A DNA stretch of 64,000 nt from Microbulbifer salipaludis (GCF_017303155.1 NZ_JAEKJR010000002.1:496001-560000); one strand, 5' to 3'. Shown: positions 28,219 through 37,635, counted from the stretch's first letter. Program-made: numbers and translations. Notes: a model not told the origin generated them from the letters alone.

Positions 28219-28726
28219 GCGAGAATTTCTGGATTTTTGGCCCGGCAATTGCCGGGCTTTTTTTTGCCTGCAGCGCCTTTCCTGCGCAAGGCTGCAGGTG
28301 GGGGCTGGTTATAATTTCGCCGGTCCGTCGCAGGGCCGCCGGTGTTCCCCGCCGGTTTCACCTTGTATCAATTTGGCATTTTCTTTAACATTGCGCGGAT
28401 TTCTAGCCGCTTGCACTTGGGGTTTGGCTACTTTGTTCTATGGTCAAGCGAGCGGGCCAGTTGTAGGGGAGTTTCTCGAGTAAGTTTTGGCGTTCGCAGT
28501 GGCGGTTTGTGCGCCACTGCATGGATGCTCGTTCTATCTGGTCTCGAACATCAGCTCGAACCATTGGGATGGCGTCCTGTCTGCTCTGTGCGTGTCATTT
28601 GATGCAACGCGCAAGGTGGCTTTGTCGATTTACCGTAGAGAGCTTCCAGAATTTTGGGTTTGGGCCAGTCAGTCTCGGACTTATCTTGCGATAGGTTACG
28701 GGGCGCTGTGATGGGAGATCTACGTC
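28219..28726. other. Non-coding gap rpsI-petA
   Basis: After the rpsI terminator there are about 460 bp before petA. Open frames here (for example 28342-28602 and 28487-28711) have no family resemblance and no ribosome sites. A TATAAT at 28310-28315 has no good -35. The petA promoter must lie here but I cannot place it with confidence. Confidence 0.5.
28240..28265 (+). terminator. Rho-independent terminator after rpsI
   Basis: The 18-bp palindrome GCCCGGCAATTGCCGGGC (28240-28257) followed by eight T residues, 21 bp after the rpsI stop. Confidence 0.85.
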
Positions 28727-29326
28727 ATGAGTGATGACGGTGTAAATGTGGGGCGTCGTCGATTCCTGACCGCGGCCACCTCCGTTGTGGGTGGTGCCGG
28801 TGCGGTTGGGGTCGCAGTACCTTTTGTCGCTTCATGGAATCCGAGTGCCAAGGCCAAGGCGGCCGGCGCGCCGGTGAAATACAATATCGGCAAGCTGGAA
28901 CCGGGCCAGATGGTCACGGTAGAGTGGCGTGGCAAGCCGGTTTATGTGGTACGCCGTACCCAGGAGGCGCTGGATAACCTCCCGAAAGTGGCTCAATTCC
29001 TGCGCGACCCTGAGTCCGCGGAATCCAAACAGCCTGCCTATGTCAATCCGGAAAACCGCGCGATCAAGGCCCAGACACTGGTTCTGGTTGGCCTTTGCAC
29101 CCACTTGGGTTGCGCGCCAATGTATCGCCCAGAAGTTGGTACGGCCGACCTCGGCGGAGACGAGTGGATGGGTGGCTTCTTCTGCGCCTGTCACGGCTCC
29201 AAGTATGACCTGGCCGGGCGCGTCTATACCGGTGTGCCTGCACCGCTGAATATGGAAGTACCTCCTTACTCCTATGAAGGTGATGATGTAATCGTGATTG
29301 GTGTGGATCAGGAGGGCAGCGCATGA
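28727..29326 (+). CDS. petA: Ubiquinol-cytochrome c reductase Rieske iron-sulfur protein
   Basis: The [2Fe-2S] subunit of the bc1 complex, passing electrons from ubiquinol to cytochrome c1. The 199 residues begin with a Tat-type signal anchor (GRRRFLTAATSVVGGAGAVG). Box I CTHLGC supplies ligands Cys124 and His126; box II CACHGS supplies Cys153 and His156; Cys129 and Cys155 form the usual disulfide. Its stop overlaps the start of the next gene (ATGA), so the two are translationally coupled. Confidence 0.96.
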   Translation: MSDDGVNVGRRRFLTAATSVVGGAGAVGVAVPFVASWNPSAKAKAAGAPVKYNIGKLEPGQMVTVEWRGKPVYVVRRTQEALDNLPKVAQFLRDPESAESKQPAYVNPENRAIKAQTLVLVGLCTHLGCAPMYRPEVGTADLGGDEWMGGFFCACHGSKYDLAGRVYTGVPAPLNMEVPPYSYEGDDVIVIGVDQEGSA

Positions 29327-31524
29327 ACTGGTTAACGGCACTGGGTGATTGGGTCGATCAGCGTCTGCCAATCTACCGCGCGTGGGATACCCACATGGGC
29401 AAGTACTACGCGCCCAAAAACTTCAACCTGTGGTACTTCTTCGGTGTTCTGTCCATGCTGGTTCTGGTGAACCAGCTGCTGACCGGCATCTGGCTGGTCA
29501 TGAGCTACAACCCCACCGCCGAGGGCGCATTCGCGTCTGTTGAATACATCATGCGCGATGTAGAGATGGGGTGGATTATTCGCTACCTGCACTCTACCGG
29601 CGCCTCCGCATTTTTCGTGGTGGTGTACCTGCACATGTTCCGCGGCCTGATGTATGGCTCTTACAAGCCGCCACGCGAGCTGGTGTGGATATTTGGTATG
29701 TGTATCTACCTGGTGTTGATGGCCGAAGCCTTCATGGGCTACGTGCTGCCCTGGGGCCAGATGTCCTACTGGGGCGCACAGGTGATCGTATCCCTGTTTG
29801 GTGCTATCCCGGGTATCGGTGAGGACCTGGTGCAATGGATTCGCGGTGACTACCTGATCTCCGGAATTACCCTGACGCGCTTCTTCTCTCTGCATGTGAT
29901 CGCCCTGCCGCTGGTTCTGGTCTTGCTGGTTGTGCTGCACATTCTTGCGCTGCATGAAGTGGGCTCCAACAACCCCGACGGCATTGATATCAAGAAAAAC
30001 AAGGACGAAAACGGCGTACCGCTGGATGGCGTTGCCTTCCATCCGTACTACACCGTGCACGACCTGGTTGGTATCGCGGTGTTCTTGTTCGCGTTCTGTG
30101 TGGTGGTGTTCTTCTTCCCGGAAATGGGTGGATTCTTCCTCGAATACGCCAACTTCGAAGAGGCGAACCCGCTGAAGACCCCGGAGCATATTGCACCGGT
30201 CTGGTATTTCACCCCCTTCTATGCAGTGTTGCGCGCGGTCACCATTGATATTGGCCCGCTGACCGCGAAGTTCCTCGGCCTGGTGGCCATGGGTGCGGCG
30301 ATTGCGATCCTGTTTGTGCTGCCCTGGCTCGACAAGAGCCCGGTCCGGTCCATCCGTTACAAGGGAATTTTGCCCAAGGTGCTGCTGCTGGTATTCGCCG
30401 CGGTGTTCATCATCCTGGGTTATCTCGGTGTGAAGTCCCCGACTCCTGGACGTAACTTCCTGGCGCAGGTCGCGACTCTGTTCTACTTCGCGTTCTTCGT
30501 CACCATGCCGATCTGGACGAACCCGACCACTCGCAAAGGTCTGGCTTCCTGGATTGTGAGCGGCATCTTCGGTGTACTGTTCCTGTGGATGGCGGTGGTT
30601 AACTGGAAGGCGAGCCTGTTCGTCTGCGCCATGTCTCTGGCATTCGCGGCCTTCTTCGCACTGCTGCCGTGGCTGACCGATCGAGACGTGGTTCACCCGG
30701 AACCTGCGCGTGTTACCAGCCCGTCCGGTAGCAAGACGTTCATTGTGCTGTTTGGCGGCATCATCGCGGTACTGCTGCTGACCTTTATCCCGATCAAGGC
30801 AGTGGGTGCTGAGAGCATCGTCGAGCTGGACTACATCAATGTAGACCTCAACGACAAGCCCTCGCTGCAGCGCGGTGCCAAGTACTTTGTGAACTACTGC
30901 ATGGGTTGTCACAGTGCCAACTTCTCTCGCTGGGAGCGGGTGGCCACCGATCTGGATATCCCGACGGAATTGATGGTTCAGAACCTGGTGCTCGGTGACA
31001 GCAAGATTGGCGATCTGATGCAGATTTCCATGAAGCCTGAGGATTCCAAGACCTGGTTTGGTACAACCCCGCCGGATCTGACCCTGGTTGCACGCGCTCG
31101 CTCTCCGGAATGGCTATACACTTATCTGCGTAGTTTTTACAAAGATGACAGCCGTCCGCTTGGTGTAAACAACAAAGTGTTTCCCAACGTGGGTATGCCG
31201 CACGTGTTGATGGAGCTCCAGGGGCTGCCAGAGTGTGCACCTGGGCCCAAGCGGGATCACGGCAAGGTGGTTCGCGACGAGCTGGGTAACCCCATCATGG
31301 ATGCGGACTGTGGCAGCCTGCAGGTGGGTTCTGTGAAAGGCTCCATGGATGACGTGCAGTACGATCAGGCCGTGTACGACCTGGTGAACTTCATGGAGTA
31401 TATTGCCGAGCCCATGGCGGAGACCCGCAAGCGCATTGGTTTCTACGTGCTGGCCTTCATTCTGGTGTTCTTCATCTTCGCGTGGCTGCTGAATCGCGAA
31501 TACTGGAAAGACGTACACCACTAA
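29323..31524 (+). CDS. petBC: Cytochrome b - cytochrome c1 fusion protein of the bc1 complex
   Basis: One 733-residue frame covers two subunits that are separate in most gammaproteobacteria. Residues 1 to about 400 are cytochrome b with eight helices; haem ligands are His90/His104 and His191/His206, and the Qo motif reads PVWY, the beta/gamma variant of PEWY. Residues about 406-455 form two extra membrane helices and 471-496 a third, which resembles a signal peptide ending AVGA. Residues about 500-733 are cytochrome c1: ASLQRG-like SLQRGAKYFVNYCMGCHSAN with haem motif CMGCH at 526-530, Met625 (GMPHVL) as axial ligand, and a C-terminal anchor helix. Helix count places c1 in the periplasm, as required. 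A cleavage after Ala496 would release c1; that is inference. Fused b/c1 (fbcH) is known from Bradyrhizobium. Confidence 0.93.
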   Translation: MNWLTALGDWVDQRLPIYRAWDTHMGKYYAPKNFNLWYFFGVLSMLVLVNQLLTGIWLVMSYNPTAEGAFASVEYIMRDVEMGWIIRYLHSTGASAFFVVVYLHMFRGLMYGSYKPPRELVWIFGMCIYLVLMAEAFMGYVLPWGQMSYWGAQVIVSLFGAIPGIGEDLVQWIRGDYLISGITLTRFFSLHVIALPLVLVLLVVLHILALHEVGSNNPDGIDIKKNKDENGVPLDGVAFHPYYTVHDLVGIAVFLFAFCVVVFFFPEMGGFFLEYANFEEANPLKTPEHIAPVWYFTPFYAVLRAVTIDIGPLTAKFLGLVAMGAAIAILFVLPWLDKSPVRSIRYKGILPKVLLLVFAAVFIILGYLGVKSPTPGRNFLAQVATLFYFAFFVTMPIWTNPTTRKGLASWIVSGIFGVLFLWMAVVNWKASLFVCAMSLAFAAFFALLPWLTDRDVVHPEPARVTSPSGSKTFIVLFGGIIAVLLLTFIPIKAVGAESIVELDYINVDLNDKPSLQRGAKYFVNYCMGCHSANFSRWERVATDLDIPTELMVQNLVLGDSKIGDLMQISMKPEDSKTWFGTTPPDLTLVARARSPEWLYTYLRSFYKDDSRPLGVNNKVFPNVGMPHVLMELQGLPECAPGPKRDHGKVVRDELGNPIMDADCGSLQVGSVKGSMDDVQYDQAVYDLVNFMEYIAEPMAETRKRIGFYVLAFILVFFIFAWLLNREYWKDVHH

Positions 31525-31649
31525 ACGCCGGCCAGGCAGATTTTCCCGGGTGGTGGGCCGCCGGTTTTCCGGTTGTGGCCCAACCGCCCGGTTTCCGTTT
31601 TGAACAGGTGCCGGACTTCGTCTGGCCAGTAGACTGAGGTAGTTCCACA

Positions 31650-32279
31650 ATGGGTGTGCCGACTAACAAGCGCTCCTCCATGACCTTCTTTTCTGATGGT
31701 CGTTGTCATTTCAGCCACAGGGTACGTATTGTCCTGGCGGAAAAAGGCGTCTCCGTAGACATTATTGATGTTGATCCGGATGATAAGCCGTCGGAACTTG
31801 CGGACATGAACCCGTATAACTCCCTGCCAACCCTGGTGGACCGTGAGCTGGTGCTGTTCGAGACCAAGGTAATGATGGAGTACCTGGACGAGCGTTTCCC
31901 GCATCCGCCGCTATTGCCGGTTTATCCGGTGGCCCGCGCCCAGAGCCGTCAGATCATGTATCGGATTGAGCGCGACTGGTGCCCGCTGGTCGACAAGATT
32001 CTCGCCGGCGGCAAAGATGTGGCGGCAGCTCGCAAGGAGCTCCGCGATAGCCTGGTGGGTATCGCGCCGATGTTCACCGACCTGCCGTACTTCTTTAATG
32101 AAGAGTTTTCACTGGTGGATTGCTGCATGGCACCCTTGCTGTGGCGTCTTGACCAGCTGGAAATCGCGCTGCCCAAGACCAAGCAAGCCAAGCCGCTGCT
32201 GGATTACATGGACCGCCTGTTTGCCCGCGAAGCATTCCAGCAGAGCCTGACCGAGTTCGAGCGCGAAATGCGCTCATGA
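31650..32279 (+). CDS. sspA: Stringent starvation protein A
   Basis: A 209-residue glutathione-transferase-fold protein without the catalytic residue; it binds RNA polymerase and changes transcription in stress and stationary phase. Typical segments: [38 protein letters not shown] and [18 protein letters not shown]. sspB begins 8 bp after the stop, and petBC is 125 bp upstream. Confidence 0.94.
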   Translation: MGVPTNKRSSMTFFSDGRCHFSHRVRIVLAEKGVSVDIIDVDPDDKPSELADMNPYNSLPTLVDRELVLFETKVMMEYLDERFPHPPLLPVYPVARAQSRQIMYRIERDWCPLVDKILAGGKDVAAARKELRDSLVGIAPMFTDLPYFFNEEFSLVDCCMAPLLWRLDQLEIALPKTKQAKPLLDYMDRLFAREAFQQSLTEFEREMRS

Positions 32280-32287
32280 GGTGCTGA

Positions 32288-32695
32288 TTGAACAAGCCGC
32301 CGATGACCTCAAACCGCCCGTATTTGTTGCGGGCGTTTTACGAATGGATCACCGACAACAAGTGCACCCCATATCTGCTGGTGGATACGCACCTGAATGG
32401 TGTTCTGGTTCCCCAGCAGCACGTAAACGAGGACGGTCAGATTGTGCTGAACGTCTCGGAGACCGCTGTGATGGGGCTCACCATGGACAACTATGCCATT
32501 CGGTTTAACGCGCGTTTCGGCGGCGTGCCCACGGATATTCAGGTGCCGGTAGGGGCAGTGGTGGGTATTTACGCACGCGAAAATGGCCAGGGCATGGTGT
32601 TCGAGCCGGAAGAAACCCCGGAGCCGCCAGAGCCAACACCGCCCACAACCCTCAAAAAGCCGTCCAAGAAGCCGTCCCTGCGGGTCGTCAAGTAG
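32288..32695 (+). CDS. sspB: ClpXP protease specificity-enhancing factor SspB
   Basis: Adaptor delivering ssrA-tagged proteins to ClpXP. The 135 residues contain SNRPYLLRAFYEWITDN, the substrate-binding core (GLTMDNYAIRFNARFGGVP), a Pro-rich flexible linker, and the tail SLRVVK, the known ClpX-docking motif. Start is uncertain: TTG 32288 has a GAGGTG site just upstream; ATG 32303 is the first ATG but has none. Followed by a terminator. Confidence 0.94.
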   Translation: MNKPPMTSNRPYLLRAFYEWITDNKCTPYLLVDTHLNGVLVPQQHVNEDGQIVLNVSETAVMGLTMDNYAIRFNARFGGVPTDIQVPVGAVVGIYARENGQGMVFEPEETPEPPEPTPPTTLKKPSKKPSLRVVK

Positions 32696-32719
32696 TCTTA
32701 CTGCTTCCGATAACCTCTG

Positions 32720-32745
32720 AACCCCGGTTTCACCGGGGTTTTCTT
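32720..32745 (+). terminator. Rho-independent terminator after sspB
   Basis: A 9-bp stem AACCCCGGT (32720-32728) and ACCGGGGTT (32732-32740) around a 3-nt loop, followed by TTCTT, 24 bp after the sspB stop. Confidence 0.8.
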
Positions 32746-32887
32746 ATGCCTTTTCTCTGCTGGCAGGTGCTTTGCGCCTGTTGATTGACCGCTGGCGTAA
32801 AAAATGACGCCGTATTCCTGTTATTGATTGGTGAATTGCCGCCGCCCTTCCGATACTGCATGCATGCGGTGCACAGGAGGGACACTA

Positions 32888-33505
32888 ATGAGATTACTCA
32901 GTCATACCATCGGCATATTTACCAACCCAGACAAAGAGTGGCAGGCAATCCGGTCTGACAAGCACTCGTTTGTGCAGGTTTTCTTGAGCCATGTACCTAT
33001 TCTGGCACTGATTCCGGTTGTCTCGGCGTATATCGGCGTGACCCAGGTGGGCTTTACCATCGGTGACAATGTACAGAAGCTGACGCCGGGCAGTGCTCTC
33101 ACACTCTGTGTGATCACCTACTTCGCCATGTTGTTTGGTGTGTACATATTTGGTGAATTCATCAACTGGATGGCGAAAAGTTTTAAAGTGGAAGGCGATG
33201 AGGAGATGCGGCACTACGAGGGCACGGCCCTGGCGGTGTTCGTCACCACGCCTATTTTCCTTGCCGGATTTATCGGTCTCTACCCGAACCTGTGGCTGAA
33301 TGCGGCTGTTACCCTCCTGGCCACTGCGTATTCCATTTATCTCATCTACGAGGGTATTCCCATCCTGATGAATATCGACAAGGAGCGCGCGTTTGTGTAT
33401 GCGTCGTCGGTGGTCACGGTGGGATTGGTATTGCTGGTATCGATTCGTGTAGGAACCGTGATCCTCTGGAGCATGGGTGTCGGCCCGGTATACCAGCACG
33501 GGTAG
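32888..33505 (+). CDS. Yip1-family membrane protein
   Basis: A 205-residue inner-membrane protein with about five hydrophobic helices: FLSHVPILALIPVVSAYIGV, LTLCVITYFAMLFGVYIFGE, ALAVFVTTPIFLAGFIGLYP, AAVTLLATAYSIYLIYEGIP and VVTVGLVLLVSIRVGTVILW. The opening LSHTIGIFTNPDKEWQAI is the classic start of bacterial Yip1-domain proteins. Their function is unknown. The ATG at 32888 is well supported by GGAGGG eight bases upstream. Read toward the M48 protease gene. Confidence 0.8.
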   Translation: MRLLSHTIGIFTNPDKEWQAIRSDKHSFVQVFLSHVPILALIPVVSAYIGVTQVGFTIGDNVQKLTPGSALTLCVITYFAMLFGVYIFGEFINWMAKSFKVEGDEEMRHYEGTALAVFVTTPIFLAGFIGLYPNLWLNAAVTLLATAYSIYLIYEGIPILMNIDKERAFVYASSVVTVGLVLLVSIRVGTVILWSMGVGPVYQHG

Positions 33506-33566
33506 TGTGCGCTGCCTGAAGCGTGCGCCAGAAAGAAGCCGGGCGCGTAGAGCACCCGGCTCCCGG

Positions 33567-35576
33567 TCAGCTGGTGTGGGCTGAAAGGCACCCCGTACTC
33601 GCCGCTCCAGCAGGCGAGGTTCCCGGTACGGGGGGCATCGGGCAGTCCAGGCAGTCCGCGATCGCCCGGAGTAGCTCGATCTCGCGCCCGGCAATCACGC
33701 CATCATGGGCCAGTGTGGTGGCCAGGGCCTTCAATAGTAGTGGCTTCTGCAGGGGTGCCGTATCGCTGGCGATCGCTATCGCCTTGTCCAGTCGTTGCAG
33801 GGTGATGTCCGAGCCTGCCGGTAGCGGGACGGGTGTGATACCCAGTGCACGGGCGCCCGCCTCGAAAGCGCGCTTTGCTACCAAATACTCTGTGTTATCC
33901 GCATGGGCCATGGCTGCCAGTAGAAACTGCTGGGCATCCGTGACGCTTCCCGATCTATTCTTGCGCGTATCGATTTTGCGGTGCCGATCTGGCGTGGATT
34001 CCAGTGCGTGCATCAGTACCCGATACAGCGCCCACTCCCTCACTTCAACCTTGCCGTCGGCGCGCAGCAGCTTGATCACGTTGCGCTTAAAGATCTGGTA
34101 TTGCTGAGGGGCAAGCGCCTTGAGTGCAGGAATGCTCAGGTCGACCAGCGGGAGTCGGTATTCTTCCGGCATTTGTGCCAGCGCCGGTTGCAGTTTAGCG
34201 AATTCCCGCAGCACGGCGGGGTGTGCGGAGCGTGTCAGTATGTCGAGCTGCAGAGCCTGCTGTTCAGGCGACATGAGCAGCCCGTAAACCAGTGCCCTGG
34301 CCGCGAAGGGATCGTGTGCGGCGGCCTTGAGGCTCTCAGGCGCTCTAGACAGCAGGTTGCGGCCAAATTCCAGCTGAGTGGGGGAGGGTGCCGCGATATT
34401 GTTGTCGACGGTTTCCATCACCTGATTTAACTGCGCCTGATAGGTGTTGTTGGTCGCTCGCTGGCCGGTAGCCCCGGGGTGAGTCTCTGCCTGATCGAGC
34501 TGCGACACCGGGGCCGCACCGGCGACTCCCGCAAGCCCAGCCCCCGATGGCGCTTGGGGCTCCGGGCGTGACGTTGCGCGGAAGCCTTTCCACTGGGGAT
34601 CCAGGCGTGTGATGCGCGCAGCGAGCGGCGGGTGTGTGGCAAACAGTCCCAGCAGTGAATGCTTGAGGCTACTGGCAAAATACATGTGGCTGAATTCACT
34701 GGCGTTGGTCGCCTGCAGGTTGGAGCCTGCGGTGTGGCCACCGATTTTTTTCAGTGCGCCGGCGATGCCCCGGTTGCTGCGCGTGAACTGCACCGCGGAA
34801 GCATCCGCCAGGTATTCCCGCTGACGGCTCACGGCCGACTTGATCAGGTTGCCAAAAAACGTGCCGGTATAACCGATAACCAGCAGCCCCGCACCAATGC
34901 CGAACAAGGCCGCACGACCTCGGCTGTCGCGGCCGCCAAAGTGGCCACCGCGGATCAGCCAGCCTCCCACGAGCCCGATAATCAGGATGCCGTGCAGCAA
35001 GCCGACGATACGAATATTGAGGCGCATGTCGCCATTGAAAATATGGCTGAACTCGTGCGCCACGACACCCTGCAGTTCCTCCCGGCTCAGTTGTTCGATA
35101 CAACCCCGGGTCAGCCCGATCACCGCGTCGGTGGGTTTGTAGCCGGCGGCAAAGGCGTTGATGGCTGCGTCCTCGATAACGTACACGTCGGGCACCGGTG
35201 TGCCCGAAGCGAGCGCCATTTCTTCCACCACGTTCAACGCGCGTTGCTCGGCGAGGGTGTTTGGCGCGATGTTGATCTTCTTGCCACCCAGCGACTCCGC
35301 AATGGCGCGCCCGCCTGCGGCGAGTTGACGCAAACGAAAGTAGCTCGCTATAGCGATAATCGCGCTGATGGTTGCGGCAATACCTGCGATCGTGTCCCAG
35401 CCCAGTTCTGTGATCATCTGCACCAGTGAGGCGGAGTCCTGGCCGCGAGAGTAGTGGGTCAGCAATGCGATAAACAGGGTCGTTATCCCGATCAGCCCGA
35501 GCACCGCCAGCGAAAAGAGGGCCACCAGCAGTGTGGAGTTGCGACGGGCCTTATCCTGATAGTCAAAAAAATTCAT
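33567..35576 (-). CDS. M48-family membrane metalloprotease with long C-terminal domain
   Basis: A 669-residue zinc protease. N-terminal helices at about 15-41 and 60-80, then the catalytic domain with HEFSH at 174-178 (zinc ligands His174, His178 and Glu254 in REYLADASA) and two more helices (about 188-208, 224-243). This is HtpX/YggG-like and likely acts at the cytoplasmic membrane. The rest (about 330-669) is a Gln/Pro-rich linker and a helical domain including FKRNVIKLLRADGKVEVREW, which looks like a TerB/DjlA-type helical fold, though this is only a resemblance. It is 9 bp downstream of lemA, so the two likely form an operon. Confidence 0.85.
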   Translation of the reverse strand: MNFFDYQDKARRNSTLLVALFSLAVLGLIGITTLFIALLTHYSRGQDSASLVQMITELGWDTIAGIAATISAIIAIASYFRLRQLAAGGRAIAESLGGKKINIAPNTLAEQRALNVVEEMALASGTPVPDVYVIEDAAINAFAAGYKPTDAVIGLTRGCIEQLSREELQGVVAHEFSHIFNGDMRLNIRIVGLLHGILIIGLVGGWLIRGGHFGGRDSRGRAALFGIGAGLLVIGYTGTFFGNLIKSAVSRQREYLADASAVQFTRSNRGIAGALKKIGGHTAGSNLQATNASEFSHMYFASSLKHSLLGLFATHPPLAARITRLDPQWKGFRATSRPEPQAPSGAGLAGVAGAAPVSQLDQAETHPGATGQRATNNTYQAQLNQVMETVDNNIAAPSPTQLEFGRNLLSRAPESLKAAAHDPFAARALVYGLLMSPEQQALQLDILTRSAHPAVLREFAKLQPALAQMPEEYRLPLVDLSIPALKALAPQQYQIFKRNVIKLLRADGKVEVREWALYRVLMHALESTPDRHRKIDTRKNRSGSVTDAQQFLLAAMAHADNTEYLVAKRAFEAGARALGITPVPLPAGSDITLQRLDKAIAIASDTAPLQKPLLLKALATTLAHDGVIAGREIELLRAIADCLDCPMPPVPGTSPAGAASTGCLSAHTS

Positions 35577-35585
35577 GGCGGTACG

Positions 35586-36182
35586 TCAGAACTGGACCTT
35601 GGGGGCGGCCTGAAAGGCCTCGGAATCTGCGAACTCCAGTAACTTGCCGTTTTCCCGGTGACCGAAGAAGCCGGCAAAAAATACCGGTGGGAAGCTCTGA
35701 CGGAACGTGTTGTAGGCGGTGACACCGTCATTAAATGCCTGACGGGCGAATGACACCTTGTTTTCCGTGGTAGTCAGCTCTTCCATCACCTGTTGCACGG
35801 TCTGGTTGGCCTTCAGGTCCGGGTAGGCCTCCATCACCACATTCAGCCGCCCCAGAGCGCTGGAAAGGATGCCCTCTGCGTTGCCGAGGTCGGCCATGGC
35901 AGCTGCAGATCCCGGGTTATTGGCTGCGGCCTTGAGGCCGGCGAGGGCAGAGTTTCGCGCGTTGATAACGGCTTCCAGTGTTTCCCGCTCGTGTTTCAGG
36001 TAGGCCTTGGCAGACTCCACCAGGTTGGGAATCAGGTCGTAGCGGCGCTTAAGCTGAACTTCTATTTGTGCAAACGCATTTTCGTAGCGGTTCTTCAGGG
36101 AAACCAGCTTGTTGTAAATGCTGATTACGTAAAACCCCAGTGCGGCCAGCACTACCAGCCAGACGATGGTTGAAACTTCCAT
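35586..36182 (-). CDS. lemA: LemA family protein
   Basis: A 198-residue protein with one N-terminal membrane helix ([19 protein letters not shown]) and the LemA helical domain: [40 protein letters not shown] and the ending [20 protein letters not shown]. LemA proteins often sit next to M48 proteases, as here. Function in the pair is unknown. Confidence 0.9.
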   Translation of the reverse strand: MEVSTIVWLVVLAALGFYVISIYNKLVSLKNRYENAFAQIEVQLKRRYDLIPNLVESAKAYLKHERETLEAVINARNSALAGLKAAANNPGSAAAMADLGNAEGILSSALGRLNVVMEAYPDLKANQTVQQVMEELTTTENKVSFARQAFNDGVTAYNTFRQSFPPVFFAGFFGHRENGKLLEFADSEAFQAAPKVQF

Positions 36183-36302
36183 TGATGGTCTTCTCTTCCT
36201 GTTGTGAAAATTCAGTGCTATCGGTTTATCCCACGATTGCGCCAGATACTACCATGGACACTACAACGAAAGGCGGATAGCCGGGGCACTGGCGTGTTAG
36301 GG

Positions 36303-36308
36303 TATACT
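36303..36308 (+). promoter_or_regulatory. Candidate -10 element upstream of the thiolase gene
   Basis: TATACT lies 79 bp before the thiolase ATG in the 204-bp divergent gap to lemA. The region 17 bp upstream does not resemble a -35 hexamer, so the promoter call is weak. Confidence 0.25.
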
Positions 36309-36386
36309 GTGCCGCGAAATTACGCCGCGCCGCAATACTGGTCATCTTTTTGTGGCGGTTGCCGTTAAAACTGGAGTCATAACAGC

Positions 36387-37577
36387 ATGAGTGAGCAAAT
36401 TACAGACCCCGTGGTCATTGTTGGAATTTCCCGCACGCCCATGGGTGCGATGCAGGGCGCGCTGTCCGGCCTGAGTGCCCCTGAGCTTGGTGCCGTCGCG
36501 ATTCGCGGCGCGCTTGCCGATGCCGGTGTAGCGGCCACCGACGTTGATGAGGTTCTGATGGGTTGTGTGCTGCCTGCAGGTCTGGGGCAGGCGCCCGCGC
36601 GTCAGGCAGCACTGGGCGCCGGCATTCCGGAGGCGACACCCACCACTACCGTGAACAAGGTGTGTGGCTCGGGCATGAAAACAGTGATGATGGCGCGCAA
36701 CGCACTGCTGGCCGGCGATGCCAAGGTCGTTGTGGCTGGTGGCATGGAAAGCATGAGCAATGCGCCTTACCTGCTGCCCAAGTCCCGCGGCGGCATGCGC
36801 CTCGGTCACGGGGAGGTGCTGGATCATATGTTCACCGACGGCCTCGAAAATGCGTATGACGGTCAGTTGATGGGCAAGTTTGCCGAGTGCACCGCAGACA
36901 AGTACGACTTTTCCCGGGAAGAGCAGGACGCGTTTGCACTGGAATCGCTGGCGCGTGCCAGTGGGGCGATTGAAGCCGGTGCCTTTAAGCGGGAAATTAC
37001 CCCGGTGACCATCCGTGGTCGCAAAGGGGATGTGGAAGTGTCGGTGGACGAGGGGCCTGGCAATGCGCGCCCGGATAAAATCCCCCAGCTGCGCCCGGCC
37101 TTCCGCAAGGATGGCACCGTCACCGCAGCCAATGCCAGTTCTATCTCCGATGGTGCGGCCGCTCTGGTGCTGATGCGCGAAAGCGAAGCCAAAGCCCGCG
37201 GCGCCAAAATCCTGGCGGTATTGAAAGGGCAGAGCCAGTTTGCGCACGCACCGGAATGGTTTACCACGGCGCCGGTGTCCGCCATGGCGAACCTGATGGA
37301 GCAAGTGGGTTGGAGTGCAGGCGAGGTCGATTTGTTTGAGATCAACGAAGCCTTTGCGGTCGTCACCATGGCGGCCATGAAAGAATTGGACCTGCCCCGT
37401 GACAAGGTCAACGTGAATGGTGGTGCCTGTGCCCTGGGGCATCCCCTGGGTGCCAGCGGTGCGCGCGTTATCGTGACCCTGCTTGCAGCGCTGGAAAATC
37501 GCGACCTCAAGAAAGGGGTGGCGAGCTTGTGTATCGGTGGCGGTGAGGCTACAGCGGTTGCGCTAGAGCGCCCCTGA
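36387..37577 (+). CDS. Acetyl-CoA acetyltransferase (thiolase)
   Basis: A 396-residue thiolase II family enzyme that condenses or splits acetyl-CoA/acetoacetyl-CoA. Key residues are visible: active Cys in NKVCGSGMKTVMMA, the NEAFAVV loop, and GGACALGHPLGASGARVIVT followed by CIGGGEATAVAL near the end with the second catalytic Cys. Could serve polyhydroxybutyrate or amino-acid and fatty-acid metabolism; no neighbours specify which. A 12-bp tandem repeat and a bidirectional terminator follow. Confidence 0.93.
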   Translation: MSEQITDPVVIVGISRTPMGAMQGALSGLSAPELGAVAIRGALADAGVAATDVDEVLMGCVLPAGLGQAPARQAALGAGIPEATPTTTVNKVCGSGMKTVMMARNALLAGDAKVVVAGGMESMSNAPYLLPKSRGGMRLGHGEVLDHMFTDGLENAYDGQLMGKFAECTADKYDFSREEQDAFALESLARASGAIEAGAFKREITPVTIRGRKGDVEVSVDEGPGNARPDKIPQLRPAFRKDGTVTAANASSISDGAAALVLMRESEAKARGAKILAVLKGQSQFAHAPEWFTTAPVSAMANLMEQVGWSAGEVDLFEINEAFAVVTMAAMKELDLPRDKVNVNGGACALGHPLGASGARVIVTLLAALENRDLKKGVASLCIGGGEATAVALERP

Positions 37578-37587
37578 TGGTCTTTTG

Positions 37588-37635
37588 CCCGGCATAAAAC
37601 CCGGCATAAAACCCGGCATAAAACCCGGCACAAAA
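37588..37635. repeat. Four tandem copies of a 12-bp unit after the thiolase gene
   Basis: Units CCCGGCATAAAA start at 37588, 37600 and 37612, with a fourth copy (CCCGGCACAAAA) at 37624. The array starts 10 bp after the thiolase stop and runs into the terminator's A-tract. Confidence 0.9.

Noticed and set aside
28342..28602. 86-residue frame in the rpsI-petA gap
   Set aside because: No ribosome site, no domain, atypical composition; not enough to call a gene.
29332..30912. 526-residue open frame on the minus strand inside petBC
   Set aside because: Rich in His, Gln and Arg with no family motif; it mirrors codon bias of the cytochrome gene on the other strand.
29323..31524. petB-petC fusion as a sequencing error
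   Set aside because: The linker holds extra membrane helices in a continuous frame with normal codon use, which a single indel between two standard genes would not create. It remains listed as a check.
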